Source: Alteromonadaceae bacterium Bs31 (GTDB taxonomy: Bacteria > Pseudomonadota > Gammaproteobacteria > Pseudomonadales > Cellvibrionaceae). From it: a DNA stretch of 64,000 nucleotides. The notes under the pieces were generated by a model, which saw only the letters and a list, made by a program, of their open reading frames with translations, was not told the DNA's origin and searched no databases. Shown here piece after piece: positions 56,716 through 64,000 of this stretch. Position numbers and translations under genes: made by a program. How positions within the stretch are numbered: the stretch's first letter is position 1; every line of letters starts with the position of its first letter. Where the stretch lies: the NCBI GenBank assembly GCA_900177435.1, contig FXAI01000002.1, forward strand, positions 270,386 through 334,385, read 5' to 3'.

Positions 56716-57741
56716 ATGGTAAACACCAGAAAAGACCAGGACGCTATTAAAAGTGCCGAAAATGCCGTAGGTGATCACACCAATGACGATTGGCAAGTTA
56801 CCCCCCACCAATACCCGGCGCAATTAACCGAAACAGCACCCCACCTGGCGGAATTTTTATCGGATTCCCTGTTTATCGAAAAAGCCAAGCGTTTTGAAAC
56901 GGCGGACACCTTGGCTGTGGACTACCAAGGACGCTTTAAGCGGCGCGCCCGGCATGCCTCTATTTCCATTTTTGTTGCTGCTGCAGCTACCGCCTTTCTT
57001 TCCAGTGTTCCCATGCTAGAGCCCTTTATTGGAAAAGTGATGCCGCACTTTAGCCTGGCAGGCGGAATAGTAGTTTTCGTTGCCAGTGGTATGGCGCTGT
57101 TTAATACCCAGATGATCGGCCAGCTAAAGCTCTACGAACAGTGGATGCGCAATAGAGCCAAGGCCGAACAGGCGCGTTTGTCTTATTTTGGTGAAGCGGC
57201 GCAACGCTTAGTGAAGGGGGAAGTGGGTGAACTGCCTCCTCAATGCCTGCTGGAGTTCTGCGCCTTTTTTCACCGCTACCAGTTGCAGATGCAGCAGAAC
57301 TACTTCGAAGGTCGCAGCCTGCAACACGCAGACAGCCTGCGCAAAACCGCGAGAATAGGTGCCATTGCCGCCGTGGTGGTGGCTGCCTTCTCCGGCTCTG
57401 CGGGTTTGGCGGGTTATTTCGATACCCATCTTATGGATTTTGCATCCCTGGGCACCATCGGTGTGGCCTTAAGCGCACTTTCCAGTCGCCTGGAATCGAT
57501 AAATCAGGATGAGCGCAATGCCTCCCGTTATAGCGCCACTGCCGAAATACTCAGCCAGATTGCCGAAAAATATTCCAGCGTACAGCGCAGTCTCGTCCGT
57601 GGCGGTAAGCCGGAAATTCTATTAAACTTTGTTAAAGCGGTTAATGAGCAGCTTGCCAGTGAGCACCGAGAGTGGACAGAAGATACCACTGAAATTAGCA
57701 AGGCCTACAACGAACTACTCAAAGCTGAAGAGCCTGCTTAA
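56716..57741 (+). CDS. SLATT-like four-helix membrane protein
   Basis: A 341-residue protein built of two 2-TM units. The first has KAKRFETADTLAVDYQGRFK with helices about 82-100 and 113-131. The second has LQHADSLRKTARIGAIAAVV with helices 213-232 and 241-256, and then LESINQDERNASRYSATAEI. The charged helix before each TM pair and the long coiled region after it are typical of SLATT-type proteins, predicted pore-forming effectors in nucleotide-signalling immune systems. It follows the TIR-PASTA gene by 105 bases on the same strand. Family name by eye; a search would settle it. Confidence 0.65.
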   Translation: MVNTRKDQDAIKSAENAVGDHTNDDWQVTPHQYPAQLTETAPHLAEFLSDSLFIEKAKRFETADTLAVDYQGRFKRRARHASISIFVAAAATAFLSSVPMLEPFIGKVMPHFSLAGGIVVFVASGMALFNTQMIGQLKLYEQWMRNRAKAEQARLSYFGEAAQRLVKGEVGELPPQCLLEFCAFFHRYQLQMQQNYFEGRSLQHADSLRKTARIGAIAAVVVAAFSGSAGLAGYFDTHLMDFASLGTIGVALSALSSRLESINQDERNASRYSATAEILSQIAEKYSSVQRSLVRGGKPEILLNFVKAVNEQLASEHREWTEDTTEISKAYNELLKAEEPA

Positions 57742-57791
57742 GAACTTAGCTTAGCTAAGAGCGTACACAAGAATTTGCACCGAGAAAAACC

Positions 57792-58190
57792 TTGCCGCAG
57801 AGAAACGCCTACCAGCGCAAAGTCAATTCCGTAAGCGCCGTACAATTGAAGCTAGACTTGATTGAGTTTCGTTTCCGCAAGTGGGGGGCAGAACAACGTT
57901 GTAAAAAAAATGACTGGCTGGTGGACAATGAGGGCGATGTTTACCCTGTTGATAAGGATTATTTTGATAAGTACTACCGGCAGATTGGCCCCGGCGAATA
58001 TACAAAAGTAGGCACGGTATGGGCCGAGCAGGCAGCACATACGGGCTTTACACCTACACTCGAAGGTCAATCAGAGTTTAGGGTGGGCGACTATATTGTT
58101 TATGATCAGCCCGAGGGCGGTGATGCCCACGTTGTGGAAAAATCCAAATTCGAAGTGATGTACGCTCTCGTAGCCGACGATAAAAACTAA
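57792..58190 (+). CDS. PGDYG-like domain protein (two units)
   Basis: A 132-residue soluble protein with two similar units: KNDWLVDNEGDVYPVDKDYF and VGDYIVYDQPEGGDAHVVEK, each a GDY/DW-LV-x-N-x-x-G motif followed by a Phe/Tyr-ending helix (FEVMY). The same domain forms the N-terminal half of the gene at 58484, so they are paralogs: one copy free, one fused to SLATT. TTG start at 57792, uncertain. Distance to the SLATT gene is 50 bases. Confidence 0.65.
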   Translation: MPQRNAYQRKVNSVSAVQLKLDLIEFRFRKWGAEQRCKKNDWLVDNEGDVYPVDKDYFDKYYRQIGPGEYTKVGTVWAEQAAHTGFTPTLEGQSEFRVGDYIVYDQPEGGDAHVVEKSKFEVMYALVADDKN

Positions 58191-58211
58191 GCCCCTCACT
58201 GATTAACCCGG

Positions 58212-58245
58212 CAATCAAATAAGTGATTCATCTCCTATTTGATTG
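58212..58245. repeat. Inverted repeat in the PGDYG intergenic gap
   Basis: CAATCAAATA and TATTTGATTG form a perfect 10-base inverted repeat with a 14-base spacer just after the 132-residue protein. It could be a regulator site for the next gene or a weak terminator without a U tract. Confidence 0.5.
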
Positions 58246-58300
58246 TGGTCCTTAAAATACTGGCGCAAGTGCGTGGGGTTACTGGCATTTCAAGGGCTCG

Positions 58301-58338
58301 CGCCGGCCTGTAACCGGCGGCACATACTTGTGCCGCAT
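58301..58338 (+). other. Two consecutive small hairpins
   Basis: CGCCGG-CCTGTAA-CCGGCG (58301-58319) and GGCACA-TACT-TGTGCC (58319-58334) followed by GCATTTT. It may end transcription of the upstream PGDYG gene; it lies 146 bases before the PGDYG-SLATT start. Confidence 0.4.
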
Positions 58339-58483
58339 TTTAACCCTACAACACAGTGTGTTGCCGGGTTAATAAACAGGCCAGACAAGCCTGCAATGTC
58401 ATAGTTGTGGCGCACGCCAAAGTTCCCTTCGCAAAAATTGCCTAAGATATGCGTCCTTCGTTAAGGTATTCAGGATCGTTCTC

Positions 58484-59353
58484 ATGGCCGACCGTAAACA
58501 GTATAAAAAGCGCCCAAACTTCCACATGACTGCCGTACAGATTGATATAGAAGGCCCAGGCATTTTCTATAACAAGTGGGGAGCCGAGCAGCACGGTAAA
58601 CCCGGCGACTGGCTGGTGAATAACGGTGGCGATATCTACACCGTGGAAAATACTTACTTTAAGGAAAATTACCAGGAAGTTAGCCCCGGTCAATTCGAGA
58701 AAATCGGTTCAGTGTGGGCGGAAGTAACGACAAAAGACGGGTCTGTGCCTACGCTGGAAGGTCCCTCTACCTATATTACTGGCGACTACCTGGTTTATGA
58801 CCGGCAAAACGGCGGTGCGGCTTACGCAGTAAAAAAACAGCATTTTGAGCGTATGTATGAATTAATGCATGAGCCAATAAATTTATCTGAACATCAGACG
58901 GATTACATCGATGGTCGCCTGGCCAGGCAAATTAAATGGTATGACAGGAAAGCAGGCCTAAATCGTATTAACTACTACCTCTGGCAAACGCTCACCATTG
59001 TTGCTGCGGCTTTGGTGCCCATTGTGGCAACCATGAGCAGTGGTGAGCTTGAGCTTGGTAACGCCTTTGTTGGTGTAAATTCGCTGGTTGCTATCCTTGG
59101 TGGTGCATCGGCAATTTGTGCCGCTATTCTCACCTTATATAACTTTCAGGAAAACTGGGTGAAATACCGTACCACCTGTGAAGATCTCCGTTCACACTTA
59201 GCGCAATACACTATCGGTGTAGGTATATATCAGGATAAAACCTCAGCCTTTCCGCTGTTCGCGGAAACCTGTGAAAATATTATTAATGCAGAGCGCGGCC
59301 AGTGGGCCCAGCGCAATGTTACCGCCGCCCCTAATCAAGCGCCAGAAGGCTGA
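58484..59353 (+). CDS. PGDYG-like plus DUF4231/SLATT membrane protein
   Basis: A 289-residue protein. The N-terminal half has two PGDYG-like units (GDWLVNNGGDIYTVENTYF at 41-59; GDYLVYDRQNGGAAYAVKK at 100-118). The C-terminal half is a DUF4231/SLATT module: YIDGRLARQIKWYDRKAGLN (141-160), helices about 165-183 and 195-219, then ENWVKYRTTCEDLRSHLAQY. DUF4231 proteins are SLATT-family two-helix effectors, proposed to open pores in the inner membrane on a signal. It is a paralog-fusion of the preceding gene. Its end overlaps the convergent pentapeptide gene by 19 bases. Confidence 0.75.
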   Translation: MADRKQYKKRPNFHMTAVQIDIEGPGIFYNKWGAEQHGKPGDWLVNNGGDIYTVENTYFKENYQEVSPGQFEKIGSVWAEVTTKDGSVPTLEGPSTYITGDYLVYDRQNGGAAYAVKKQHFERMYELMHEPINLSEHQTDYIDGRLARQIKWYDRKAGLNRINYYLWQTLTIVAAALVPIVATMSSGELELGNAFVGVNSLVAILGGASAICAAILTLYNFQENWVKYRTTCEDLRSHLAQYTIGVGIYQDKTSAFPLFAETCENIINAERGQWAQRNVTAAPNQAPEG

Positions 59354-60402
59354 AATTTATCACGCTCTATTAATACTTCTATTCTTTTTTTATAAAGCTG
59401 CTCCATGGTGGGCAGTTTTGTTTCTAACTCCTGCAGCAGGTTTTCCGGCAGCCCCTCAATATGCACCACTGTTGTTTGATCCATTAAATTGGGGAATAAG
59501 GCGTAGGGGTGTTTGCCAAAGGCTAATAAGGGCCTTTTAATGCTGGAAAATATTTCGGTGAGTTCGGCGGGCACACTGGGCCCGGCCAGGTCGGCTAACA
59601 CAAATTTCGAAAGCCCGGCCATGGTAACAATGGTTTCATTGGTGCTTAAAGAATCGGGCCGGGTAAAATCGAAAATCATCGGCATATAGCCGCGCGCTTG
59701 CAACCACTCGCGCAGGGCATACAATCGCTCCAAACCGCCATCGCGAAACTGCCCTAACAACAGTACACCTCTATTATTAAGAATATTGAGCGTATCGCGC
59801 ATTTTTTTATGATTACTCAGGTAGTAAACAAACTGCGCCAGTTCAATATCATCCACCATTAATGGAAGTTCGCCCCGAGCAATAAAGTCCGAATAAAACT
59901 CGTAACTTTTTTCGATAATAAGCTTGGACTGTTTACTTTCTTCACTTAGCTGAAGATCCCAGGCGGAGATACCATAAACAACGGTTTCACAAATTTCTTT
60001 AACGTCGAAGCGAGCTTCTGTGAGGTTTACCCGGTTAAGGTTACAGTTAACAAAAGAGGCGCCACTAAAGCTGGCCTGAGTAAAAATGGTTTTATTAAAG
60101 CGGGTATTTTTAAACGTGCAGTGAGAGAAATCGGCGCGGGAGAAGTCACCTTCTTCGATTTGGGCATCGATAAAAGTACTGCCGGATAAATTTAGGCCCT
60201 CGGCGAAAGCAGAATGAATGCGCGTGCCATAAAAATGCATGCCACTCATGTCGAGCTTGTTACGGCCCTTTATTTGTTGTCCGTCGGGCAGTTTGCTGTC
60301 AAACCACTGAGGGCGAACAAAATCAGCCACTTTTCCTGCCGTGGTTTTGTTCCATATTTTACTGCCTTGTAGTACCAGTTTGTTGGGGTCAAAATCTTCC
60401 AT
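59335..60402 (-). CDS. Pentapeptide-repeat protein with a TIR-like C-terminal domain
   Basis: A 355-residue soluble protein. Residues about 50-130 are pentapeptide repeats (LNLSGSTFIDAQIEEGDFSR, FSGASFVNCNLNRVNLTEAR), a right-handed square helix. The C-terminal half carries a Rossmann-like domain (RGVLLLGQFRDGGLERLYAL, then GYMPMIFDFTRPDSLSTNET and SKFVLADLAGPSVPAELTEI), about 211-300, with Glu280 where TIR NADases keep their catalytic Glu. It is TIR-like or a related nucleotide-processing fold; I hold the class open. AGGA lies 6 bases before the ATG. It converges on the SLATT gene. Confidence 0.7.
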   Translation of the reverse strand: MEDFDPNKLVLQGSKIWNKTTAGKVADFVRPQWFDSKLPDGQQIKGRNKLDMSGMHFYGTRIHSAFAEGLNLSGSTFIDAQIEEGDFSRADFSHCTFKNTRFNKTIFTQASFSGASFVNCNLNRVNLTEARFDVKEICETVVYGISAWDLQLSEESKQSKLIIEKSYEFYSDFIARGELPLMVDDIELAQFVYYLSNHKKMRDTLNILNNRGVLLLGQFRDGGLERLYALREWLQARGYMPMIFDFTRPDSLSTNETIVTMAGLSKFVLADLAGPSVPAELTEIFSSIKRPLLAFGKHPYALFPNLMDQTTVVHIEGLPENLLQELETKLPTMEQLYKKRIEVLIERDKFQPSGA

Positions 60403-60611
60403 GGGGCGTCCTGCGATTATGGGCTTTGGCCAATTCTAACGCTAATTAGAAGATAATAAAAAGCCCGGGCACTCTTATTTTTTTAGCGTTTACTGAAGCG
60501 CGGCGGACGTATTGCGTGCGAACTGGCCACTGCGTAAAACCATATATTCACCGCCACACAATGACGTGCGGCGAGCTAAGGGGTGTATCTGCGTTTTTTT
60601 ACTTTGGCGTG

Positions 60612-61463
60612 TTACTTCACTCCCATTGCCGAGTAAATACTATCTTCTATGCGCTCCAGTTCGGCGTTGTAAGCATTGATAGGCTCGCCCATGCCGATAA
60701 AATCCACCGTGGTGCGGAAAGGTCGTTGCCCTTTTTGCGCCTCAATTACAGAAACAATCGCCTCAGCTACAGCTTGAGGGTCCTGCTGGGGGTTGGCCTT
60801 CAGGGCTGCTTCAAAACTCTGCATGGCGGCCGCGGGGGCATTGGCAAACTCCCCGTAACTGCTAATACGCTGATGGTCGCTGGGGCGAATAAGTGCATCC
60901 ATAAAGGTGGTTGGAAAGCCGCCGGGTTCTATTAGGGCTACATCGACACCATACTGGGCCAGCTCGAGGCGATAGTTTTCACTCATGGCTTCCAGCGCCC
61001 ATTTGGTGGCGTTATAGGGGCCGTAAAAGGGGATGGTGATGCGACCCAGTAAGCTGGATACATTCACCATTAAACCCGCATTCTGTTCACGAAAGACTGG
61101 CAATACCGCTCGGCTCATACGGTGTACCCCAAATACATTGATGTCGAAAACCTTTTGCATATCCGCTGTGGTAAAGGTTTCTTGTATACCGATAACACCT
61201 ACCCCGGCATTGTTGACCAACACATCCAGACCGTTCAGGCTCTCTAGCGCAGCTTTAGTGCCCTTAATGACGCTTGCTTCATCACTTACATCAATTTCCA
61301 CAATATGCGCCCCGGCAGCTTTGAGCTGTTCGGCGGACTCCGCGTTGCGGCCATGGGGTTCGCGCATAGAAGCTGCTATTTCATGGCCTTGTGCCAGCAG
61401 TGCATGGGCGGTTAATAAACCAAATCCTTTGCTGGCGCCGGTAATCAGTATTTTCTTGCTCAT
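60612..61463 (-). CDS. Short-chain dehydrogenase/reductase
   Basis: A 283-residue classical SDR. NAD(P)-binding ILITGASKGFGLLTAHALLA, structural VLVNNAGVGVIG, catalytic Ser in NVSSLLGRITIPFYG and the YNATK form of the YxxxK motif are intact; IEPGGFPTTF is the usual post-catalytic loop. Substrate unknown; reduction of a ketone or aldehyde is expected. AAGGAG lies 8 bases before the ATG. It is divergent from a LysR regulator that probably controls it. Confidence 0.93.
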   Translation of the reverse strand: MSKKILITGASKGFGLLTAHALLAQGHEIAASMREPHGRNAESAEQLKAAGAHIVEIDVSDEASVIKGTKAALESLNGLDVLVNNAGVGVIGIQETFTTADMQKVFDINVFGVHRMSRAVLPVFREQNAGLMVNVSSLLGRITIPFYGPYNATKWALEAMSENYRLELAQYGVDVALIEPGGFPTTFMDALIRPSDHQRISSYGEFANAPAAAMQSFEAALKANPQQDPQAVAEAIVSVIEAQKGQRPFRTTVDFIGMGEPINAYNAELERIEDSIYSAMGVK

Positions 61464-61498
61464 TTCTAGTCTCCTTAAGAGTGGTGTACTTGCGCTGT

Positions 61499-61518
61499 AA
61501 GGGTAAGATTATTTACCC
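61499..61518. promoter_or_regulatory. Candidate LysR operator between SDR and LysR genes
   Basis: AAGGGTAA-GATTAT-TTACCC: 6-base inverted arms GGGTAA/TTACCC with a 6-base centre, in the 91-base divergent gap. Position and form fit a LysR-type recognition site. Confidence 0.5.
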
Positions 61519-61554
61519 TAGGTCAATCAAGAACAATGCTGCAAGAAGGAAACC

Positions 61555-62472
61555 ATGGTTCACAAATTAAGAACAATGACAGTGCTTGAGCTCACAGCCT
61601 TTCTCGAGGTGGTGAAGTGCGGCGGCATCACGCCAGCAGCAGAGAAGCTTAATCTTGCCAAGTCTGGGGTGAGTGGACTGTTAAAACGTTTTGAACAGCG
61701 TTTGAATGTGAAACTGCTGGAGCGCTCCTCACGGCGAATGTCGCTGACAAAAGAGGGAGAGCATTTGGTGCCGAAGGTGGAGTCTCTATTGGCCGAGTGC
61801 GAGCAGTTATTGCAACAAGCAGAACGGCAAAGGGCGGAGCCACACGGCATCGTGCAGATTGCCGCAACACCGGAGTTTGGTGGCTTGGCGGTGAGTGTAC
61901 TTGCGCCCCTGTTACGGGCGCGCTACCCCGAGATTAAGTTACTGGTAAAACCGGCATATGCCATGGAGGATATGCAAGACCCCGCGTTTGATTTTGCCAT
62001 TCGTATTGGCCAGGTGGCGGATGAAAACCTGGTGGCCAGAGCATTGGGTACCAGCCATCGGCTATTGGTGTGCAGCCCGGAATTTTTCACGCAAAATACC
62101 ATTAACACCTTAAGTGATCTGGAGCAGCTGGCCTGTTTGTTGTTCTCCAGCAGAAGCTATGAATCTGTATGGTCATTGCTAAATTTACAGAGTAACGAAC
62201 GCGAGCGCGTTAAGGTACATTCGCAGGTTTCCATACAGAGCCTGTCGACAGTGTTGGAATTGTGCAGGCAGGGCCAGGGCGTGGCGATGCTACCGGAGTT
62301 TCTGGTGCGCGAAGAGCTGGCCAAAGGGGCTTTGATAAATTGCCTGCCCAACTATCGGTCCGATTTTAATACGGTTTATCTGGTGTATCGCAGGGGCATA
62401 GACAAGATTATGCGTGTAAAAGCGGTAATGGATATTGCACGGGAAAGCCTGCCAGCCTTGCTCTCGAACTGA
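61555..62472 (+). CDS. LysR-family transcriptional regulator
   Basis: A 305-residue regulator. The N-terminal winged helix (LELTAFLEVVKCGGITPAAE, KLNLAKSGVSGLLKRFEQRL, LLERSSRRMSLTKEGEHLVP) is standard; the effector domain (EFGGLAVSVLAPLLRARYPE, FDFAIRIGQVADENLVARAL) is complete. LysR proteins usually control the divergent gene, here the SDR, in response to a metabolite. AAGGA lies 5-6 bases before the ATG. Confidence 0.93.
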   Translation: MVHKLRTMTVLELTAFLEVVKCGGITPAAEKLNLAKSGVSGLLKRFEQRLNVKLLERSSRRMSLTKEGEHLVPKVESLLAECEQLLQQAERQRAEPHGIVQIAATPEFGGLAVSVLAPLLRARYPEIKLLVKPAYAMEDMQDPAFDFAIRIGQVADENLVARALGTSHRLLVCSPEFFTQNTINTLSDLEQLACLLFSSRSYESVWSLLNLQSNERERVKVHSQVSIQSLSTVLELCRQGQGVAMLPEFLVREELAKGALINCLPNYRSDFNTVYLVYRRGIDKIMRVKAVMDIARESLPALLSN

Positions 62473-62500
62473 TATTTTTTGCGTGTGCTTGGTGCAGAAG

Positions 62501-62734
62501 CTACTCCTTATTCACAGATGTATCCTTATCAAAGACCTCATTCTGAGGGGCCGTATCTAGAGATGCGCCGTCGTTAACTGTGCCAGCGGTGGATGCATTC
62601 GCTGCCTGTTCTTTCTCATCCAGACGTTTGCGAATGGCTTCGAGGCGAAGTTGTTGCCGTCGTGTAAGCGAATTGTGTTGGTAGAGGTAGAAAACAAGAG
62701 GCAGCGCAAAGGCGGCGATAGCAATCCAGAACAT
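62501..62734 (-). CDS. Small single-helix membrane protein
   Basis: A 77-residue protein with one N-terminal helix (FWIAIAAFALPLVFYLY), a basic coiled stretch (RRQQLRLEAIRKRLDEKEQA) and an acidic tail. GGGAG lies 6 bases before the ATG, which supports expression. Its stop is 28 bases from the end of the LysR gene (convergent). Function unknown. Confidence 0.65.
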   Translation of the reverse strand: MFWIAIAAFALPLVFYLYQHNSLTRRQQLRLEAIRKRLDEKEQAANASTAGTVNDGASLDTAPQNEVFDKDTSVNKE

Positions 62735-62881
62735 GGTAACTCCCGTTAAATTGGTAGTGGTCTATTCTAAAGCAAGTAACTGCAGGGCAATATGAAAACT
62801 TAGACGCCATCGATTGCGCGCCAATACCGCCGCGTATATGCTTTGCGCCGATAATTACAGGGCCAAAGGAGCGAATAACAG

Positions 62882-64000
62882 GTGAAGTACAGAATTGTCT
62901 TCAAGGGAGATTTAAAGCCGGGTGTCAGTAAAGCACAGACCGTTGCGGTACTCAGTAAATTTTCCGGCTTTGATGAAGAAAAAACCGAAAAGGTATTTTT
63001 TTCCGGTAAGCCTGTTCAGCTAAAAGTTGTAGAGGGTGAGGATAAAGCTAAAGCCTTCCTCAAAAAACTGGCTGCTTTGGGAATTGTCGCCAAAGGGCTA
63101 CAGGCAAAATCGCCCGAACCTGCGCAACAAACTGCTTCAGCACACACAAGCGCAGAGCAAGCCAGCTCAGAAGAAGCCGCCTCAGGGCAATCCACCGCAG
63201 CGGAAACTCCCAAGCCCAGCCAAAATCCAGAGAGGGCGAAAAGCGTTAAGGTTAAACGCGCCGAAGCTCAAGGAGATACGCACACCAAAGCGACGGCCCC
63301 TGAACAGAGCGATCCGGAGGTTTCTCAGCAGCAAAACGCTAATCCAGAAAGCACTCCCAGCCAAGGTGAGCAGGCAGCCTCCCCCGAACAAGCCCAGGAG
63401 TCTTCCGCAGAGGTCGTACAGCAAGACGGGGCTGATGAACAAGAGCTGCCAGAGCAAGAGCAAGCAGAAAGAGAAGAGCAGTTATCCAGCAGCGAGGCAG
63501 ACGAAAAAAATACACAGACCAGGCCCTTTAAAGCGAATAAATGGCTGCTACCTGCACTGGCATCACTAGCCGGTTTGGTTGTTGTTGTAGTGGGCGCGTA
63601 TATCTTTTTTGTTTCCAGCTTAATCAGTACCGCAGTGCCCGTTGAGGTAAACAAGGCCGAAAACGCACTGCTGGAAATGAATGTTGCATTGCTGGGGCAT
63701 ATTAATGCTCGAAAAATATTTGAGCTGGAAGAATTGTTGGCCGAAGACGAAGAGCTGGATTTGCTCGAGGGTATGGCGTTTGTAGAGCAGCTTCAGGCCC
63801 AAGGTATAAATGTACGAACAGACCTTTCGCAAATAGTATTGGGGCTGCACTTTGACGAAGAGCTGGGTAGCTACCTCACCCAGGTATTTATCACCGGGGC
63901 GCCAAAAGGGTTTATCACAAAGTTTCTGGAACAACACTACGTGCTTGAAACCACAGCACAGGAGGGGCTGGAGGTACTTACTTTCAGTCAGCAGGACAAA
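62882..64000 (+). CDS. Membrane protein with low-complexity linker, N-terminal part (runs off the right edge)
   Basis: An open frame of 373 codons from GTG 62882 to the window end, no stop. AAAGGAG lies 10 bases upstream. Residues 1-75 form a small domain (KYRIVFKGDLKPGVSKAQTV, VFFSGKPVQLKVVEGEDKAK) of a type often found at the N-terminus of bacterial membrane proteins. Residues about 78-218 are very rich in Gln, Glu, Ala and Ser. One helix (LPALASLAGLVVVVVGAYIF) follows, then a periplasmic part beginning SSLISTAVPVEVNKAENALL. Function unknown. Confidence 0.75.
   Translation, partial: MKYRIVFKGDLKPGVSKAQTVAVLSKFSGFDEEKTEKVFFSGKPVQLKVVEGEDKAKAFLKKLAALGIVAKGLQAKSPEPAQQTASAHTSAEQASSEEAASGQSTAAETPKPSQNPERAKSVKVKRAEAQGDTHTKATAPEQSDPEVSQQQNANPESTPSQGEQAASPEQAQESSAEVVQQDGADEQELPEQEQAEREEQLSSSEADEKNTQTRPFKANKWLLPALASLAGLVVVVVGAYIFFVSSLISTAVPVEVNKAENALLEMNVALLGHINARKIFELEELLAEDEELDLLEGMAFVEQLQAQGINVRTDLSQIVLGLHFDEELGSYLTQVFITGAPKGFITKFLEQHYVLETTAQEGLEVLTFSQQDK

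Noticed and set aside
50456-60611. Integrated prophage or genomic island with borders
   Set aside because: No integrase, tRNA target, direct-repeat ends or structural phage genes were found around the conflict-type cluster.
60516-60935. Rightward 139-codon frame
   Set aside because: It is antisense to the end of the SDR gene, which is well supported by its motifs.
63036-63569. Rightward 177-codon frame rich in Lys, Pro and Gln
   Set aside because: It is an alternative frame of the low-complexity linker of the gene that starts at 62882, which is open from there to the window end.

Overview
This window looks like a piece of the chromosome of a marine, polysaccharide-degrading gammaproteobacterium, probably of the Cellvibrionaceae (relatives of Simiduia, Teredinibacter, Saccharophagus). 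The basis is indirect. The housekeeping block def-fmt-rsmB-trkA(-trkH), divergent from tsaP-dprA-(purE)-tsaC-hemF-aroE, follows the origin-proximal order known from Pseudomonas. A zur-znuCB/znuA locus and polA, which are also origin-proximal in Pseudomonas, lie nearby. A GH28 pectinase, a TonB receptor, a PEP-CTERM-type protein and large exported proteins fit that lifestyle. No rRNA, tRNA, CRISPR array, transposase or phage gene is visible.

Layout. 1-514: 5' part of a TonB-dependent receptor. 0.8-4.3 kb: a ThDP enzyme followed by two short citrate-synthase-fold proteins, an unusual metabolic operon. 4.7-8.3 kb: exported transglutaminase-like/TPR protein and a TPR lipoprotein. 8.7-11.4 kb: a large GT-C-type membrane enzyme. 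11.4-17.1 kb (minus strand): def, fmt, rsmB, trkA, trkH. 17.4-24.5 kb (plus strand): tsaP, dprA, purE, tsaC, hemF, aroE, an aspartic protease and a DUF4405 membrane protein. 24.5-27.5 kb: zinc uptake, with one near-perfect Zur operator between zur-znuC-znuB and znuA. 27.7-32.4 kb: small exported protein, OmpA-family protein, polA. 32.4-45.2 kb: accessory genes including a beta-propeller/META lipoprotein, choice-of-anchor-A protein, SelO, a J-domain protein, GH28, a SHOCT protein and a delta-class carbonic anhydrase. 45.4-50.5 kb: a Cus-type Cu/Ag efflux pair in which the adaptor carries a CusF-like C-terminus.

50.9-60.4 kb is the most unusual region. A large Cys/Ala-rich protein, an exported protein and a four-helix membrane protein are followed by a TIR-transmembrane-PASTAx3-SH3b protein, a four-helix SLATT-type protein, a PGDYG-like protein, a PGDYG-like plus DUF4231/SLATT protein and, convergent, a pentapeptide-repeat protein with a TIR-like C-terminal domain. 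TIR and SLATT domains are hallmark parts of bacterial conflict or immune systems. The placing of PASTA and SH3b outside the membrane and TIR inside suggests a sensor of envelope damage coupled to a cytoplasmic effector. This reading is an inference.

60.6-64 kb: an SDR oxidoreductase with a divergent LysR regulator, a small membrane protein, and the 5' part of a membrane protein with a long low-complexity linker that runs off the window.
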